A DNA stretch of 64,000 bases from Myxocyprinus asiaticus (lineage: Eukaryota; Chordata; Actinopteri; Cypriniformes; Catostomidae): assembly GCF_019703515.2 (NCBI RefSeq), contig NC_059358.1, positions 48,502,594-48,566,593 on the forward strand. The letters run 5' to 3'. The number at the start of each line of letters is the position of its first letter. The stretch's first letter is position 1. This document shows, piece by piece, positions 12,640 to 23,242 of the stretch. The notes below the pieces were generated by a model that saw only the letters and a program-made list of their open reading frames with translations, did no database searches and had not been told where the DNA came from. A program made the translations under genes and the position numbers.

Positions 12640-13360
12640 TTAAGTTGTGTGCCACTACCTGGGATGAAACCGGTTCCACCCGGAGGTTGTAGAACCTTGC
12701 AAAGGTGTTGGGTGTTGCCCAGCCTGCTGCTCTGCAATGTCTGTTAGAGAGGCACCTCTGGCCAAGGCCCAAGAAGCCGCTACACCACGGGTAGAATGGG
12801 CTCGTAGCCCTACCGGGGGCGGCATGTTTTGGGCAAGATATGCCATAGTTATGGCATCAACGAGCCAGTGGGTGATCCTCTGCTTGGAGACAGCGCTTCC
12901 TTTCCGCTGTGCACCAAAAGCAGACAAAGAGCTGCTCAGAGATTCTAAAGCTCTGCGTGCGATCCAAATAGATGCGTAAAGCACGCACCGGACACAGCGA
13001 CGACAGGGCTGGGTCTGCCTCCTCCTGGGGCAGCACTTGCAGGTTCACCACCTAGTCCCTAAAGGGGTGGTGGGAACCTTGGGCACATAGCCCAGTCAGG
13101 GTCTCAGGATCACGTGAGAGTAACCTGGACTGAACTCCAGGCACGTTTCGCTGACAGAGAACGCTTGCAGGTCACCTACCCTCTTGATGGAAGTGAACGC
13201 AGTCAGGAGGGCAGTCTTCAAGGAGAGTGCCTTAAGCTCGGCTGACTACAAAGGCTCAAAGGGGGCTCTCTGTAGACCCTGAAGAACTACAGAGGTCCGC
13301 TGAGGGAACGAGGCGTGGCCTGGAGGGATTCAGCCTCCTGGCGCCTCTTAGGAACCTTTC
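12640..13360 (-). pseudogene. DIRS tyrosine recombinase, C-terminal part
   Basis: Minus-strand blocks in order: 'SLKTALLTAFTSIKRVGDLQ' near 13170-13230, 'LCPVRALRIYLDRTQSFRIS' near 12940-13000, 'GLRAHSTRGVAASWAL' near 12760-12800 with the HxxR catalytic pair, and 'NTFARFYNL' near 12685-12710 with the catalytic tyrosine. The last block is in a different frame from the HxxR block, so at least one frameshift is present. In DIRS elements this enzyme integrates a circular intermediate without a target duplication. The N-terminal core-binding region is absent here because of the internal deletion. Confidence 0.75.
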
Positions 13361-13499
13361 ACGGGTTCTGGGCGGCCGCGAGATGGGTGGCGTCTGCTTC
13401 CTGCGGTGGGCTCCACGCCGGGGCCGGGCCGAAGGGGCGGGCTACGGTGGAGCTGGTGCAGTCACCACAGGGGGATGCCCATGGCGATGAGTAGATGGG

Positions 13500-14760
13500 G
13501 TGCGGGATCTTGAGCCGCGCCGGGGCAGGATATGCCGGCTAGCATCCATCTACTGCTCTACCATCGAGAACTGCTGGGCAAAGTCCTCGATGGTGTCGCC
13601 GAATAGGCCCACCTGGGAAATGGGGGCAGCAAGGAATCGTGTCTTGTCGGCCTCACCCATCTTGACCAGGTTGAGCCAAAGGTGGCGCTCCTGGACCACT
13701 AGTGTGGCCATCGTCCGCCCGAGAGACCGCGCCGTGACCTCCGTCGCTCGGAGAGCAAGGTCGGTCGCCGAGCGCAGTTCCTGCATCAATCCCGGGGCGG
13801 AACTACCCTCGTGCAGTTCCTTTAGCGCCTTGGTGGACTTGCAGGAGAGCCATGGCGTGCAGGGCGGAGGCGGCTTGTCCAGCGGCACCGTAGGCCTTGG
13901 CCGTCAGAGACGACGTAAACCTACAGGCCTTGGACGGGGGCTTTGGGCACCCGCGCCAGGTGGCGGCGCTCTGCGTGCCTTTATCCACCGGGGGATTGCC
14001 GAATAACCCTTGGCCGCCCCACCATCGAGGGTAGTGAGAGCGGGGAAGCTGAAAAGATCGGGACCGGGCGGTAAAAAGTGCCTCCCGCGACCTTGTCAGC
14101 TCTTCATGCACTTCCGGGAAGAAAGGAATGGGGGCGGGGCGTGGCTTTGAGCGGCGCCGCGAGCCCAGGAACCAATCACCGAGCCGCGAGGGTTCAGGGA
14201 AGAGCGGTGAAATCCACTCTAACCGACGCTCGCGGCTGCCCGGGAAAGCATGTCGTCATCTCCGCGTCAGCCTGTGACTGGGCGATCGACCCCGAAGGGA
14301 GGAGCCCAGCTGAGGCTTCCGACTGGACGAGCCCGCTCTCCAATGCTGCGCTCGAGAGCTCATCACTTTCGCGGGCTCCGAATAAGAGGTCGAACTCGCC
14401 GTGAGACGAGCCGGCGGACTCACCCGGAAGCCCAATCGGGGCAGACGAGCGTGCTGGGGAATGGGAGGTCCGCGGGGGGATACCCGGCGGAGACGGTCCC
14501 ATTGGGATCCCCAAATCGCCCCCAGTGCTAGCTGCGCTGGCCTCAAACCCGTGGGTAAAAGGACCGAGGCGGGAGCCTCTGGGGTGGCTCGCTTTCTTAC
14601 GAAGGCGAGCCACGACCGCAACGTTGCCATGGACATATTCTCGCAATAAGAACATGACCATCCACGAACGCTGTCTCCGCGTGAGCAGTGCCCAGACACG
14701 AAAGACAGTGATCGTGACCGTTAGAAGGTGAGAGATAACGAGCACAACCAGGAATAACAC
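13500..14760 (-). pseudogene. DIRS gag-like ORF1, frameshifted
   Basis: The protein begins near 14700 in the region reading 'SCSYCENMSMATLRSWLAFV'. It continues through an acidic and proline-rich stretch (14194-14560) to the C-terminal helical part 'ATDLALRATEVTARSLGRTM' and 'FAQQFSMVEQ' near 13560-13800. Three different minus-strand frames are needed to read it through, so at least two frameshifts exist. DIRS ORF1 is thought to be a gag-like nucleic-acid-binding protein. A second, shorter copy of the 5' half lies at 20988-21998. Beyond 13500 the gag tail runs directly into recombinase text, marking the internal deletion. Confidence 0.7.
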
Positions 14761-15215
14761 ACAATCGGAAAAGCATCTTTAAAAAGACGCGTCTTTAAAA
14801 AGATTTTCCGTGTGTGCGCTCTTTTAGAGAAATATATACTCTTTTAGAGGGGAAAAATGCTCTTTCAGAAAATATACTCTCTAGTTTTTCTGCCGAAGCG
14901 CCCAGGGGCATTCTCTGCAGTGCACCAGTGCAGAGGAGGGAGAAGCCGCTGAAATGCGCCGTCAGATCCAGCAGAGGTGAATGAACAATAGTATTCAGCT
15001 CAGTGAGCATGACCGTTTGGCTCCGAAGAGAAAATCTGAATGAGTGGTTGCATACCAGCTCCTTTTATACCCGTATGTTCAGGGGAGTGGCATGCAAATA
15101 CCACTCACCAATTTTCATTGGCCTTTTATCAAAGACCAGAGGTGTCTCGGCTCCCAAGAGTGACCCCTAGTGTCACTACATCGACACCAACGTCTAGTGA
15201 GTGACAGATAGGGAA

Positions 15216-16084
15216 GTAAAAATGCTACTGTCCCTTTAAGAACAGGGGCTGTTCAGCAAATCTGTTTCGGTTAAGCAGTTTCTTTACCATGACTGTGCTG
15301 TATGTCTGAGTTAATCTGACTGTAAAAAACAGAACGGGTATTAAAAGAGACTTAAATCAATGAAAATTGACTGCATGGATCTCAACTTTGAAAGATAATT
15401 GGACCGGGGGGGCCCTAAAAGAAAATTGTCCCCAGGGCCCTTGCTAGTCATAATCTGCCCCATAGCCTATCCTTTTATTTTATTTCCTTAAAAAGAAACT
15501 GAATGCATTAACTAGACATCCTGTATATGACTCGCACTTAAAAGTTTAAAAATATAACAGGCGTATATAAGCTGGAAATCAAGCGTGCAAATGACAAAGG
15601 TTGAGGTAGATTAATGGAAAAGACACATTAAATCTACTTGGCTGTTCACACCGAAGACACATGAGAAAAAATCAGATATGTAACCGATTTATTTCCACAT
15701 ATGAAAGTGGCCCAGAACGGATTTGAAAAATTCAGATTCAAAAGCGATTTTGGCTGTTCACACGATCATCCAATTAACAGATCGGTGTCAAGTGAGATTT
15801 GGGCCACATTCAGCTGCGGTGTGAACATAGCCTCTGATCTGTTTGTTCAGACAGTGTACTCAATATATAATTTACATTGTTTGCTATAGTAATTATGTAA
15901 GTGTCAGCAGAATGCCAAAAGACTGTTCTGACCATTCAGACCAAAAAAATCGGATTTTTGCGAATTCTACTCCAATCTGTTTAATTTTTGAAGTCTGAAA
16001 AGGAAAAAACTAAACAAATGAAACCCGATTTTCACTAGCCTGATCTAAACTACCTTCGTAGGTGTTTTAAATCAGATTTTTGTT
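15216..16084. other. spacer with MITE-like text
   Basis: No gene seen. The part at 15640-16080 repeats motifs such as 'ggctgttcaca', 'gtgtgaaca' and 'aatcggattttt', suggesting degenerate non-autonomous DNA transposons, but I could not define ends. Confidence 0.35.
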
Positions 16085-16625
16085 AAAGGAACAATTTACC
16101 TAAAAATTATAAATCCTTCATTTTTTATCACCCTTATGCCATCTCAAACTCATATGACTTTCTTTCTTCTGAGGAACACAAATGAAGATTTTTGAACAAT
16201 GTATGATGTGGCTCTTTGTCCATACAATGCATGTGAAAAGGGGACCAAAACTTTCAAGCTCCAAAAAGGACATAAAGGCATTATAAAGGTAACTCATATG
16301 ACTCCAGTGGTTTAATCCATGCCTTCTGGCAGGATACTGATGAGTGTAAACTGCTTTCCGCAAGCACGAGAATTAATCAAATCACTGAGATTCAAATCAT
16401 GATCACACCAAGGAGACTACAGATGTCAAGAGCTATACTGAAAAAGGAATTATATTTTGGTCTGTTTCTCACCCAAAACCGATCGGATCGCTTCAGAATA
16501 CACTGATTAAACCACTTGAGATAGATTACCTTTATGCTGCCTTTATGTCCTTTTTGGAGCTTGAAATTTTGGTCCCCATTGACTTGCATTGTATGGACAA
16601 ACGGACACATCATATATCCTTTAAA
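16085..16625. mobile_element. fold-back (long inverted repeat) DNA element
   Basis: The left arm (16195-16320) and right arm (16500-16615) are inverted copies: 'gctccaaaaaggacataaag' on the left answers 'tttatgtcctttttggagc' on the right, with similar flanking text. The outer part of the right arm is missing. It resembles the better preserved TTAA element at 43318-48298. Confidence 0.7.
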
Positions 16626-16753
16626 TCTCACAGGTTGTGCCCTTGTTTGAAACATCAGAGCTTAGTTGTGACCCTACAGTACTTCTCATCCAGAGAGCAG
16701 TGGTGAGTCCAAAACATCTCTTATGTAAACAATATAATCGGTTGCGTGTAGCA

Positions 16754-16783
16754 AAACAAACAAACAAACAAACAAACAAACAA
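16754..16783. repeat. (AAAC)n microsatellite
   Basis: Run of about seven AAAC/CAAA units. Confidence 0.9.
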
Positions 16784-16839
16784 GTATTTTATGAAGAGTT
16801 TTATACAAAAGGAGCCATCAGTCACATTGTGCAGAAACA

Positions 16840-17004
16840 GAGTGAATTCAAATTACTTAAAACTGTAAACATCTGCTTGGACTTTTTAGCATTGAATGAA
16901 ACTTGGTTAACTTCTAATGTGCCAACACATGTGTTTGATGTTCCTGGCTCTGTTTGATATAGAAAGGACAGGCCATCACGGAAAGGTGGGGGACTTTTGA
17001 TCTA
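16840..17004 (+). mobile_element. LINE endonuclease fragment, left half
   Basis: Plus-strand text reads 'LDFLALNETWLTSNV', then 'DVPGSV', a stop, and 'YRKDRPSRKGGGLLIY'. This is the N-terminal half of an APE-type LINE endonuclease, where ETWL is the catalytic-glutamate block. The reading breaks exactly at the TA that starts the mariner element (17003-17004) and resumes at 23243. The continuing part is listed separately. Confidence 0.75.
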
Positions 17005-17690
17005 CAGTGCCCTCCTTAAGTATTTGGACAGTGAGACACTTTTCATAATTTTGGCTCTGTACGCCACCACAATGGATTTGAAATGAAGCAAGGAATATGT
17101 GATTGAAGTACAGACTGAATTTGAAGGGATTTATAAATTGGGTTACAGCATTTTTTTTACATAAACCCCTCATTAAAAATGAAGCAGTTAAAAAGGTCTG
17201 GAGCTGATTCCAAATAAGGAATTTACATTTGGAAGCTGTTGCTGTAAATTCTTATTATGAGGTTCAAAGAGCTGTCAATGCAAGTAAAGCTGGCCTTCAT
17301 CAGGTAGAAAAAAACAAAACAAATCCACCAAAAAGATCACAGAAACCTTAGGAGTGGCCAAATCAACAATATGGTACATTCTTAAAAAGAAAGAACACAC
17401 AGCAACACCTAAAGGCCTGGATGACCACAGAAGACAACTGTGGTGGAGGATCACAAAGTTCACAACACCAAGTCAAGAACACTCTAGCTAAGCGTATCAT
17501 TGTCAAAGTCTACAATCAAGAGAAGACTTCATGAAAGTAAATACCACAAGGGGCAAACCACTGGTAAGCCGAATAGGATGGACAGATTAGACTTCTTTGG
17601 ACAGATGAAATGAAGATGAATCTGTACCAGAATCATGGGAAGAAAAGAGTCTGGAGAAGGGAAGAAACGACTCATGATAGAAACATACCA

Positions 17691-17923
17691 GCAGGGCAGT
17701 GGTGGCTCAGCGGTTAAGGCTCTGGGTTACTGATCAGAAGGTCAGGGGTTCCAGCCCCAGTAAGAAGCTGCTGGCCCTTGACCCAATCAGCTCCAGGGGT
17801 GCCATATCATGGCTGACCCTGCACTCTGACCCCAGCTTAACTGGGATATGTGAAAAAAAGAATTTCACTGTATATGTGCAAATGTGTGATAAATAAATAC
17901 AATTAATTATAAAAAAAAATTAT
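17691..17923 (+). mobile_element. tRNA-derived SINE inside the mariner
   Basis: It starts 'gggcagtggtggctcagcgg' with an A-box-like head and has a B-box-like 'ggggttccagcccc' near 17745. It ends in an AT-rich tail. ATACCA repeats flank it (17685-17690 and 17924-17929). It is the same family as the minus-strand copies at 27118-27310 and 55037-55276. Confidence 0.8.
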
Positions 17924-18239
17924 ATACCACATCACCTGTGAAACATGGTCAACTTAAAGGGATATTCCAGGTTCAATACAAGTTAAACTCAATCAACAGA
18001 ATTTGTGGCATAATATTGTTTACCACAAAAATTTATTTAGACTCGCAAAATCTGTGTTCCAGTGAGACACTTTCATTTGTAGGGCTTTACTGGTTGTTTA
18101 GATCAGTGTTACTATCAGAAATAATTGATAATTATTTCTTTAGTTATTAATTAATATTTAAATTAATTAATTGAATCTAACTCATTAAAACCTCATATGG
18201 GGCTCCAGTAAATGTAGTGCGCTACGTTTAGGAGCGAGT

Positions 18240-18478
18240 TTGGCTATTAGCAATAATTAATAATTATCAAAGATAATTATTAATTATTAAAATCAATAGA
18301 ACATTGATGAGAATCAATGTTAGTTTTTTTTTAATCCTTTAAATCAACAATTATCAAAGGTAATCACTAATCATTAACATCGATGAAACATTAATTAAAA
18401 TTAACACTAATATTGATTCTATTGATTTTAATAATTAATAATTCTCTTTGATAATTATTAATTATTGCTAATAACCAA
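18240..18478. repeat. 62-bp inverted repeat, AT-rich
   Basis: 18240-18301 and 18417-18478 are inverted copies with two mismatches, around a 115-bp centre. The arms consist of 'aataattaataattat'-type text. It could be a MITE or part of the LTR of the adjacent retroelement. Confidence 0.85.
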
Positions 18479-18780
18479 AGTAACGCACCAGGTCTGGAGG
18501 AGGAACGAGCTTTCAAGTCTCTCTTCCTTCACAACCTCCACGAGTGCGTGCGATATGACGTCACGATGCATTGCAGAACGGGCAACCCCACCATGCAGGA
18601 AATCAGAAGGTATGCGCAACTGGCATGGGAGACACGCATGCGCCCTGCCCGAGGGCACGAAGGTGATGCCAGAGCCCTGGGGATCCAAGCCTCATATGCA
18701 GACCTAGCGCTTGAAGGCAACGAAATGCCTTGCGTAAAGGTGAATGCTAGAACAGGAACCCAGAGGCGCTGATCACCCCG
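18479..18780 (+). pseudogene. gag-like fragment of the LTR retroelement
   Basis: A short frame reads 'GLEEERAFKSLFLHNLHECV' followed by 'NPTMQEIRRYAQLAWETRMR'. This has the look of the capsid C-terminal helical region of Gypsy-like or retroviral Gag. The frame ends at a TGA near 18772 and continues in other frames with basic, arginine-rich text. No zinc knuckle is obvious. Assignment rests on position before the protease and on general character, so it is moderate at best. Confidence 0.45.
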
Positions 18781-19129
18781 CCAGCAAGGTAGGCAACAGA
18801 ATCAGGGGGGTGGTAACCAGACACCCCCCCAGGGTCACGGCAGGCCTAAACAACAAAACGTTCGCCGGCCGGAAGGAAAGGTGCGGTTCGACGAGCTCCG
18901 TTGTTCATCAGGTCCGCCGAACTCCTCAAAGGAATACGGCGCTGAAACCTCGTCAGTATGACTAGACGATGTACCCCCTCCTGTTAACCAAATGCCAAAG
19001 TTTACTTTGTAGGTCAGGAAAAGGGGAACAGGGTCCAAGTTGCTTCCCAAAACAGTCACTCCTAACATGCCACACCCTCCTTTTCTGACCTTCTTGGGCT
19101 ATCTGTACCGTAAGGGCAACGCCTGACAC

Positions 19130-19450
19130 ATGGGTCATTCAGCTCTCATGCACTACTCGACACTGGTTCCGAAATAAGTTTAATGGGTTCCAACACCTTT
19201 GCAGTGGTGGCTAGAGCAAAGCTCTCCCTTGGCAAACCGTTATAGACAGAGACCTGCAACGTAAGCATCACAAGCTACACGCAAGATAAGCCGTCTATCA
19301 CAAAACAGGTGTGGATCGACATTACCTTTCAAGGGATGATGCTAATAGACCCTGTTTACATATGTCCCATTAATACGGAACCACTGTTAGTTGGCCAGGA
19401 CCTACTGAACCAATTGGCTCTGCTCATTGACTGCCGTCGTGGACACATGT
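19130..19450 (+). pseudogene. retroelement aspartic protease fragment
   Basis: The active-site block LLDTGSE lies near 19155-19175, followed by 'ISLMGSNTF'. Downstream a flap-to-C-terminal region reads 'PLLVGQDLLNQLALLIDCR' near 19382-19440. Retroviral-type proteases carry the DTG/DSG triad once and act as dimers. Frame changes and a stop are present between the blocks. It is followed directly by envelope-like text. Confidence 0.65.
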
Positions 19451-20241
19451 AGGCTCAGGTTGACATACCGAGACCACTTGGTCCAGAAAACAGTTTGCCA
19501 GCTTCAGATGGACAAGTCGACTTCATCCAAAAATCCAGCAAAGACGATGACTTCAAGAACAATTACAGGGCCTGGGTAAAAACCCTTCAGGGTACTATAG
19601 TCACTGTAAATTTGCACTCCGTTCATATCAATAACACTTTGCACGCTTTAGGGACTTTGTCAGAGAAGACAACTTATGTGTATATAGTTAGAGATCTAGT
19701 GCAGGACCTCCTCAGGGACTGTTAGCAGTCAACAGTCTGAGTGGTGGAAGGATTCCAGCTTACCTGGTCTCCCTAGACCTTGTCGAACAAATCCTTAGAT
19801 CTGCTACTATCTCCACTGTGCAACCTTCACAGATATACCTGGCATATAGTTTTGGCATTGAAATTCCAAACCATGTAAATCCTCAGAACCTCAAAACAGG
19901 ATTTATCCTCAATCTACTGTCATAGGCAGAAAATATACAGACTAAAGTCCGTATTTAATTTTGGTTTTCAGAGAGGTAATGCACACATTCACCTCAAAAC
20001 ACCACCAACACTCGCCTACCATGATGAGGACCCCTCGCTCTACCTTATCCCTAACCTAAACGTGTACCAAGACAAGCCACATTCATTGGGTTTGTCCAAA
20101 CGCAACCCCTTTGTTAGAGAGGTGACTAACTACCTCCCTGAACAAGTGTTAAGGTAGCATGTCCATCAATGATGAAGGAACAGAGACAACGGTAGAGTGA
20201 GCAGGCAATCGCTGGCTTGTTAACACACTTGTTAAGTCCCA

Positions 20242-20736
20242 ATGTCATACGACTGCCATGATACAGCCACTAAACTAAGGCTACCAAACCAAACGGTGTT
20301 CTTAATGGTTCCTCAAGGAGCCACCGTGCACATTAACGATATTGTCCTCCATCATCTCAACGTCGACAAACATGACGCAGAAATTGAGATCATGGACGCA
20401 TATAGAGGTCACAGGCTCACCGTTGATGACACCCTTCAACAGCAGCTTCAGGCTGAAGGGATGAAATTAGTGAAGTTCAGTCTCAAACCGACTGGCTTGA
20501 CCACTGTATTTCCTAGTCACATAAGCAGATTGTCATTTTACCGAGAACACCTTATCAGTCTGGTTGCCCTCTGGCTCCTCCTTAGTGGTTGGATCATCAT
20601 CGCAATTATTGCACACACCATGTACAGCTTCATTCAACACCTACAGGCCAGACAGGACTCACTCCTCATACAGCCGCGTTTTACACACCAGTCTGAGCCC
20701 ATCCCACAGGTTAACCCCAATCATTTCCAAGGATAA
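20242..20736 (+). pseudogene. envelope-like C-terminal fragment with transmembrane segment
   Basis: A 164-codon open frame. Residues about 104-125 form a strongly hydrophobic segment (LISLVALWLLLSGWIIIAII) followed by a roughly 40-residue tail, the layout of a membrane-anchored envelope glycoprotein C-terminus. Upstream, in other frames (19560-20140), similar protein text with stops extends toward the N-terminus. I could not identify a cleavage site or fusion peptide. It is a partial copy in a nested, pol-less element and is not expected to be functional. Confidence 0.5.
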
Positions 20737-20987
20737 GCCTTTTAACCTTTAACCCTCCTTTCCTCTAACATTTTGTTCCTAGTAACCAATGTCAGGTTCT
20801 ACTTTGATTTTGTGTTATGACCATAGAACAACAAAGGATTGTGTTACGGTTAATGCTGTGCCTTCCAAATACTTGAAATATTTATGTGTGATGAATTTAG
20901 TTTAGATTTAGCTAGAAGTTCTATGCCCAGATGTGCCTCAATCTCTGTCCAGGTGATAAAGCCTCTGTGAACTCTAATGAACTGTAT

Positions 20988-21998
20988 GGGTTCAGGGGAG
21001 AGCGGAGGGTTCCACTCTAGCCCGACGCTCGCGGCTGCCCAGGAAAACATGTCTGTCATCTCTGTGCCAGCCTGTGACTAGGCGACTGCACCCGAAGGGA
21101 GGAGCCCAGCTGAGGCTTCCACGTCCGACTGGATGAGCCCGCTCTCTGATGCTGCGATCGAGAGCTCATCACCTTCGCAGGCTCCAAATAAGAGGTCGAA
21201 CTCGCCGTGAGACGTGCCGGCGGACTCATCCGGAAGCCCGATTGGGGCAGACAAGCGTGCTGGGGAATGGGAGGTCCATGGGGGGATACCCGGTGGGGGT
21301 GGTCCCATTGGGGTCCCCAAATCACCCCCAGTGCTAGCCGCGCTGGTCTCATACCCATGGGTAGAAGGACAGAGGCGGGGAGCCTCTGGGGTGGCTTTCT
21401 TTCTTACGAAGGTAAGCCTCGACCGCATCGTTGGCATGGACATGTTCTCCCAATGAGTACATGACCCATCCACGAACGCTGTCTCAGTGTGAGCAGCGCC
21501 CAGACACGAAAGACAGCGATTGTGGCTGTCAGAGGGCAAGAGATAACGAGTGAAACCAAGAATAACACACAAACGGAAAGGCATCTTTAAAAAGACGCGT
21601 CTTTAAAAAGACGTTCTGTGTGTGCCGCTCTTTTAGAGAAATATACTCTTTTAGACAAAATATACTCTTTTATTTCTGACGAAGCGCCCAGGGGCGTTCT
21701 CTGCAGTGCACCAGTGCAGAGGGGGGAGAAGCCGCTGAAATGCGCTGTCAGATCCAGCAGAGGTGAATGAACAGCCGTGGGAATTCAGCTCAGTGAGCAT
21801 CGACCGTTTGACTCCGAAGAGAAAATCTGAATGAATGGTTGCTCCTTTTATACCCGTATGTCCGGGGGAGTGGTATGCAAATACCACTCGCCAATTTTCA
21901 TTGGCCTTTTATCAAAGACCAGAGGTGTCTCGGGCTCCCAAGTGTGACCCCTAGTGTCACTACATCGACACAACGTCGAGTGAGTGACAGATAGGGAA
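20988..21998 (-). mobile_element. DIRS 5' end fragment (second copy of the 14188-15215 region)
   Basis: Nearly colinear with 14188-15215 in the same orientation: gag-like start with 'SCTHWENMSMPTMRSRLTFV' near 21400-21450, then the terminal region with 'tttaaaaagacgcgtcttta' and the end 'gagtgacagatagggaact' at 21998. Only the terminus and first part of gag are present; its inner boundary abuts the LTR element at about 20988. Confidence 0.75.
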
Positions 21999-22128
21999 CT
22001 AATCTTTTCTATGTAAAGTTATAGCCCATTTTACAACTTCGTCACTATGACGATGGTATGTCAACAAACTCTAAAACCCTAAAATTACTGTAAAAATAAT
22101 GATTTAAACAACTTTACAGCTCAAATAA

Positions 22129-22308
22129 TGCATTTACATTTATGCATTTGGCAGACGCTTTTAACCAAAGCGACTTACAGTGCACTTATTACAGGGACAA
22201 TCCCCCTGGAGCAACCTGGAGTTAAGTGCCTTGCTCAAGGACACAATGGTGATGGCTGTGGGGGTTGAACCAGTTATGTGCTTTAGCCCACTACACCACC
22301 ACCACTTT
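22129..22308 (-). mobile_element. SINE with L2-type tail text
   Basis: It begins (plus strand) 'catttatgcatttggcagac' and 'aaagcgacttacagtgca', the complement of the L2-type tail also seen at 1985-2031. It ends with 'gggttgaacc' and 'ctacaccacca', a degenerate tRNA-type head on the minus strand. It interrupts the right arm of the TTAA element. Confidence 0.65.
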
Positions 22309-22561
22309 TTAAAAGAAGTTTTAAAAGAAGAATTAATACAAGTGCTTTTATTAAATTGTAAGCGTCACATTTCTGCCTTTAAACCCTCCAAAAAAATTTG
22401 CCCCATTGACTTCCATTGTAAGTGCCTCACTGAAACCTTGATTTTTGCTTTTTTAAAGAAAAGGAGAGACAAGACAAAATTTATTTTTGTGGTAATCAAC
22501 ATTATCCCACAAACGTTGTCGATTGAGCATAACTTTTATAGAACCCGGAACATTCCTTTAA

Positions 22562-22999
22562 GGCAGTGTTATGGCATGGCCACGTGTAGCTGCCAATGGA
22601 AATGAGTCAGTAGTGTTTGTTGATTAAATGACTGCTGACAGAAGCATCAGGATGAATTCCGAAGTGTTTAGGGCTTTACTACTATCTGCTCAGATTCAGC
22701 AAAATGCTGCAAAACTGAGAGGATGGCGCTTTCACATACTGATGGACAGAGACACAAAACAAACTGTGAAAGTAACCAAAGAGCTTTTCAATGCAAAAAA
22801 GTGGAATGTTCTTTATTGGCTGAGTCAGTCACACATCCTCAACACAACTGAAAATACATTTCACTTCTTGAAGACAAAACTGAAAGCGGAAAGACCCACA
22901 AACAAGGAGCAACTTAAGACAACTGAGGTTAAGGCCTGGCAAAGCACCACAAGGGCAGAAATCCAGAATTTGGTGATGTCCATGGGTTCCAAACTTTAG
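22562..22999 (+). pseudogene. Tc1/mariner transposase, C-terminal part
   Basis: Blocks in order: 'MTADRSIRMNSEVFRALLLS', 'QIQQNAAKLRGWRFHILMDR', 'LFNAKKWNVLYWLSQS', 'FHFLKTKLKAERPTNKEQLK' and 'AWQSTTRAEIQNLVMSMGSK'. This matches the C-terminal catalytic half of a Tc1/mariner transposase. The expected aspartate block is present as 'MDRD', but the usual SPDLNP(T/I)E motif reads 'SQSHILNTTE', so catalytic context has decayed. The open frame starts after a stop at about 22626. The N-terminal half lies on the far side of the TTAA element and carries many stops. Confidence 0.8.
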
Positions 23000-23242
23000 A
23001 CAGTCATTCACTGCAATGGATTTTTAACCAAGTTTTAAGAATAATACTTGGGGGGTCTATGTATAAAATTGGTGTAATTCCTAAACTGTATAACCAATTT
23101 GGATGTAAATCCCTTTGACTTAAAGCTGATAGTCTGTACTTTACACATATTCATTGCTTCATTTCAAATCCATTGTGGTGGAGTACAGAGCCAGTAGTAT
23201 GAAAAGTGTCTCACTGTCCAAATACTTATGGAGGGCACTGTA

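Larger units (their letters stand above)
11569..15215 (-). mobile_element. DIRS-type element with inverted termini, RT deleted
   Basis: The text 'gttccctatctgtcactcac' occurs in plus orientation at 11819 and in inverted orientation ending at 15215, giving the inverted termini characteristic of DIRS elements. At the left a 52-bp perfect inverted repeat (11569-11620 with 11770-11821) resembles the internal complementary region of DIRS elements. Coding remnants read on the minus strand: gag-like 14760-13500, then tyrosine recombinase 13360-12640. RT, RNase H and the N-terminus of the recombinase are missing between them. Terminal text includes 'cggg tataaaaggagctgg', a plausible TATA-box promoter, at both ends. 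Confidence 0.75.
18479..20990 (+). mobile_element. env-bearing LTR retroelement remnant, pol deleted
   Basis: In order on the plus strand: a gag-like region (18479-18780), an aspartic protease region (about 19130-19450) and envelope-like text (about 19560-20736). No reverse transcriptase, RNase H or integrase is found between protease and env, so pol is deleted near 19460. A tail with possible LTR text follows to 20987, where a DIRS fragment starts. No matching 5' LTR was identified. Several stops and frameshifts break gag, protease and the first half of env. The family is not recognised. This is an old endogenous copy and cannot encode a complete element. Confidence 0.6.
17958..22557. mobile_element. 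TTAA-flanked fold-back element with nested insertions
   Basis: TTAA occurs at both borders (17954-17957, 22558-22561). The inner ends are inverted: 'agggatattccaggttcaat' at the left and 'gaacccggaacattcct' at the right, and the pairing continues ('tgtggcataatattg' against 'caacattatcccaca'). The left arm breaks at about 18085. The right arm resumes at about 21999 and is interrupted again by a SINE at 22129-22308. TTAA targets are used by piggyBac and Kolobok superfamilies; no transposase is present to decide. Confidence 0.8.
17005..23240 (+). mobile_element. Tc1/mariner transposon split by a SINE and a fold-back element
   Basis: The left end 'cagtgccctccttaagtatt' (17005) and the right end 'aatacttatggagggcactg' (to 23240) form terminal inverted repeats bounded by TA. 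The inverted similarity continues for about 90 bp ('gtgagacacttttcat' and 'atgaaaagtgtctcac'). Transposase remnants lie at 17200-17690 (N-terminal) and 22562-22999 (C-terminal). The intervening DNA is a SINE (17691-17923) and a TTAA element (17958-22557). Confidence 0.88.

Noticed and set aside
13500..14006. 168-codon plus-strand frame in the GC-rich DIRS region
   Set aside because: It is a shadow of the minus-strand gag-like protein, whose sequence matches the DIRS ORF1 character.
16740..18480. Possible CRISPR-like array from the AAAC and AT-rich repeats
   Set aside because: The repeats are simple microsatellites and fold-back arms in a vertebrate genome, with no spacer structure.
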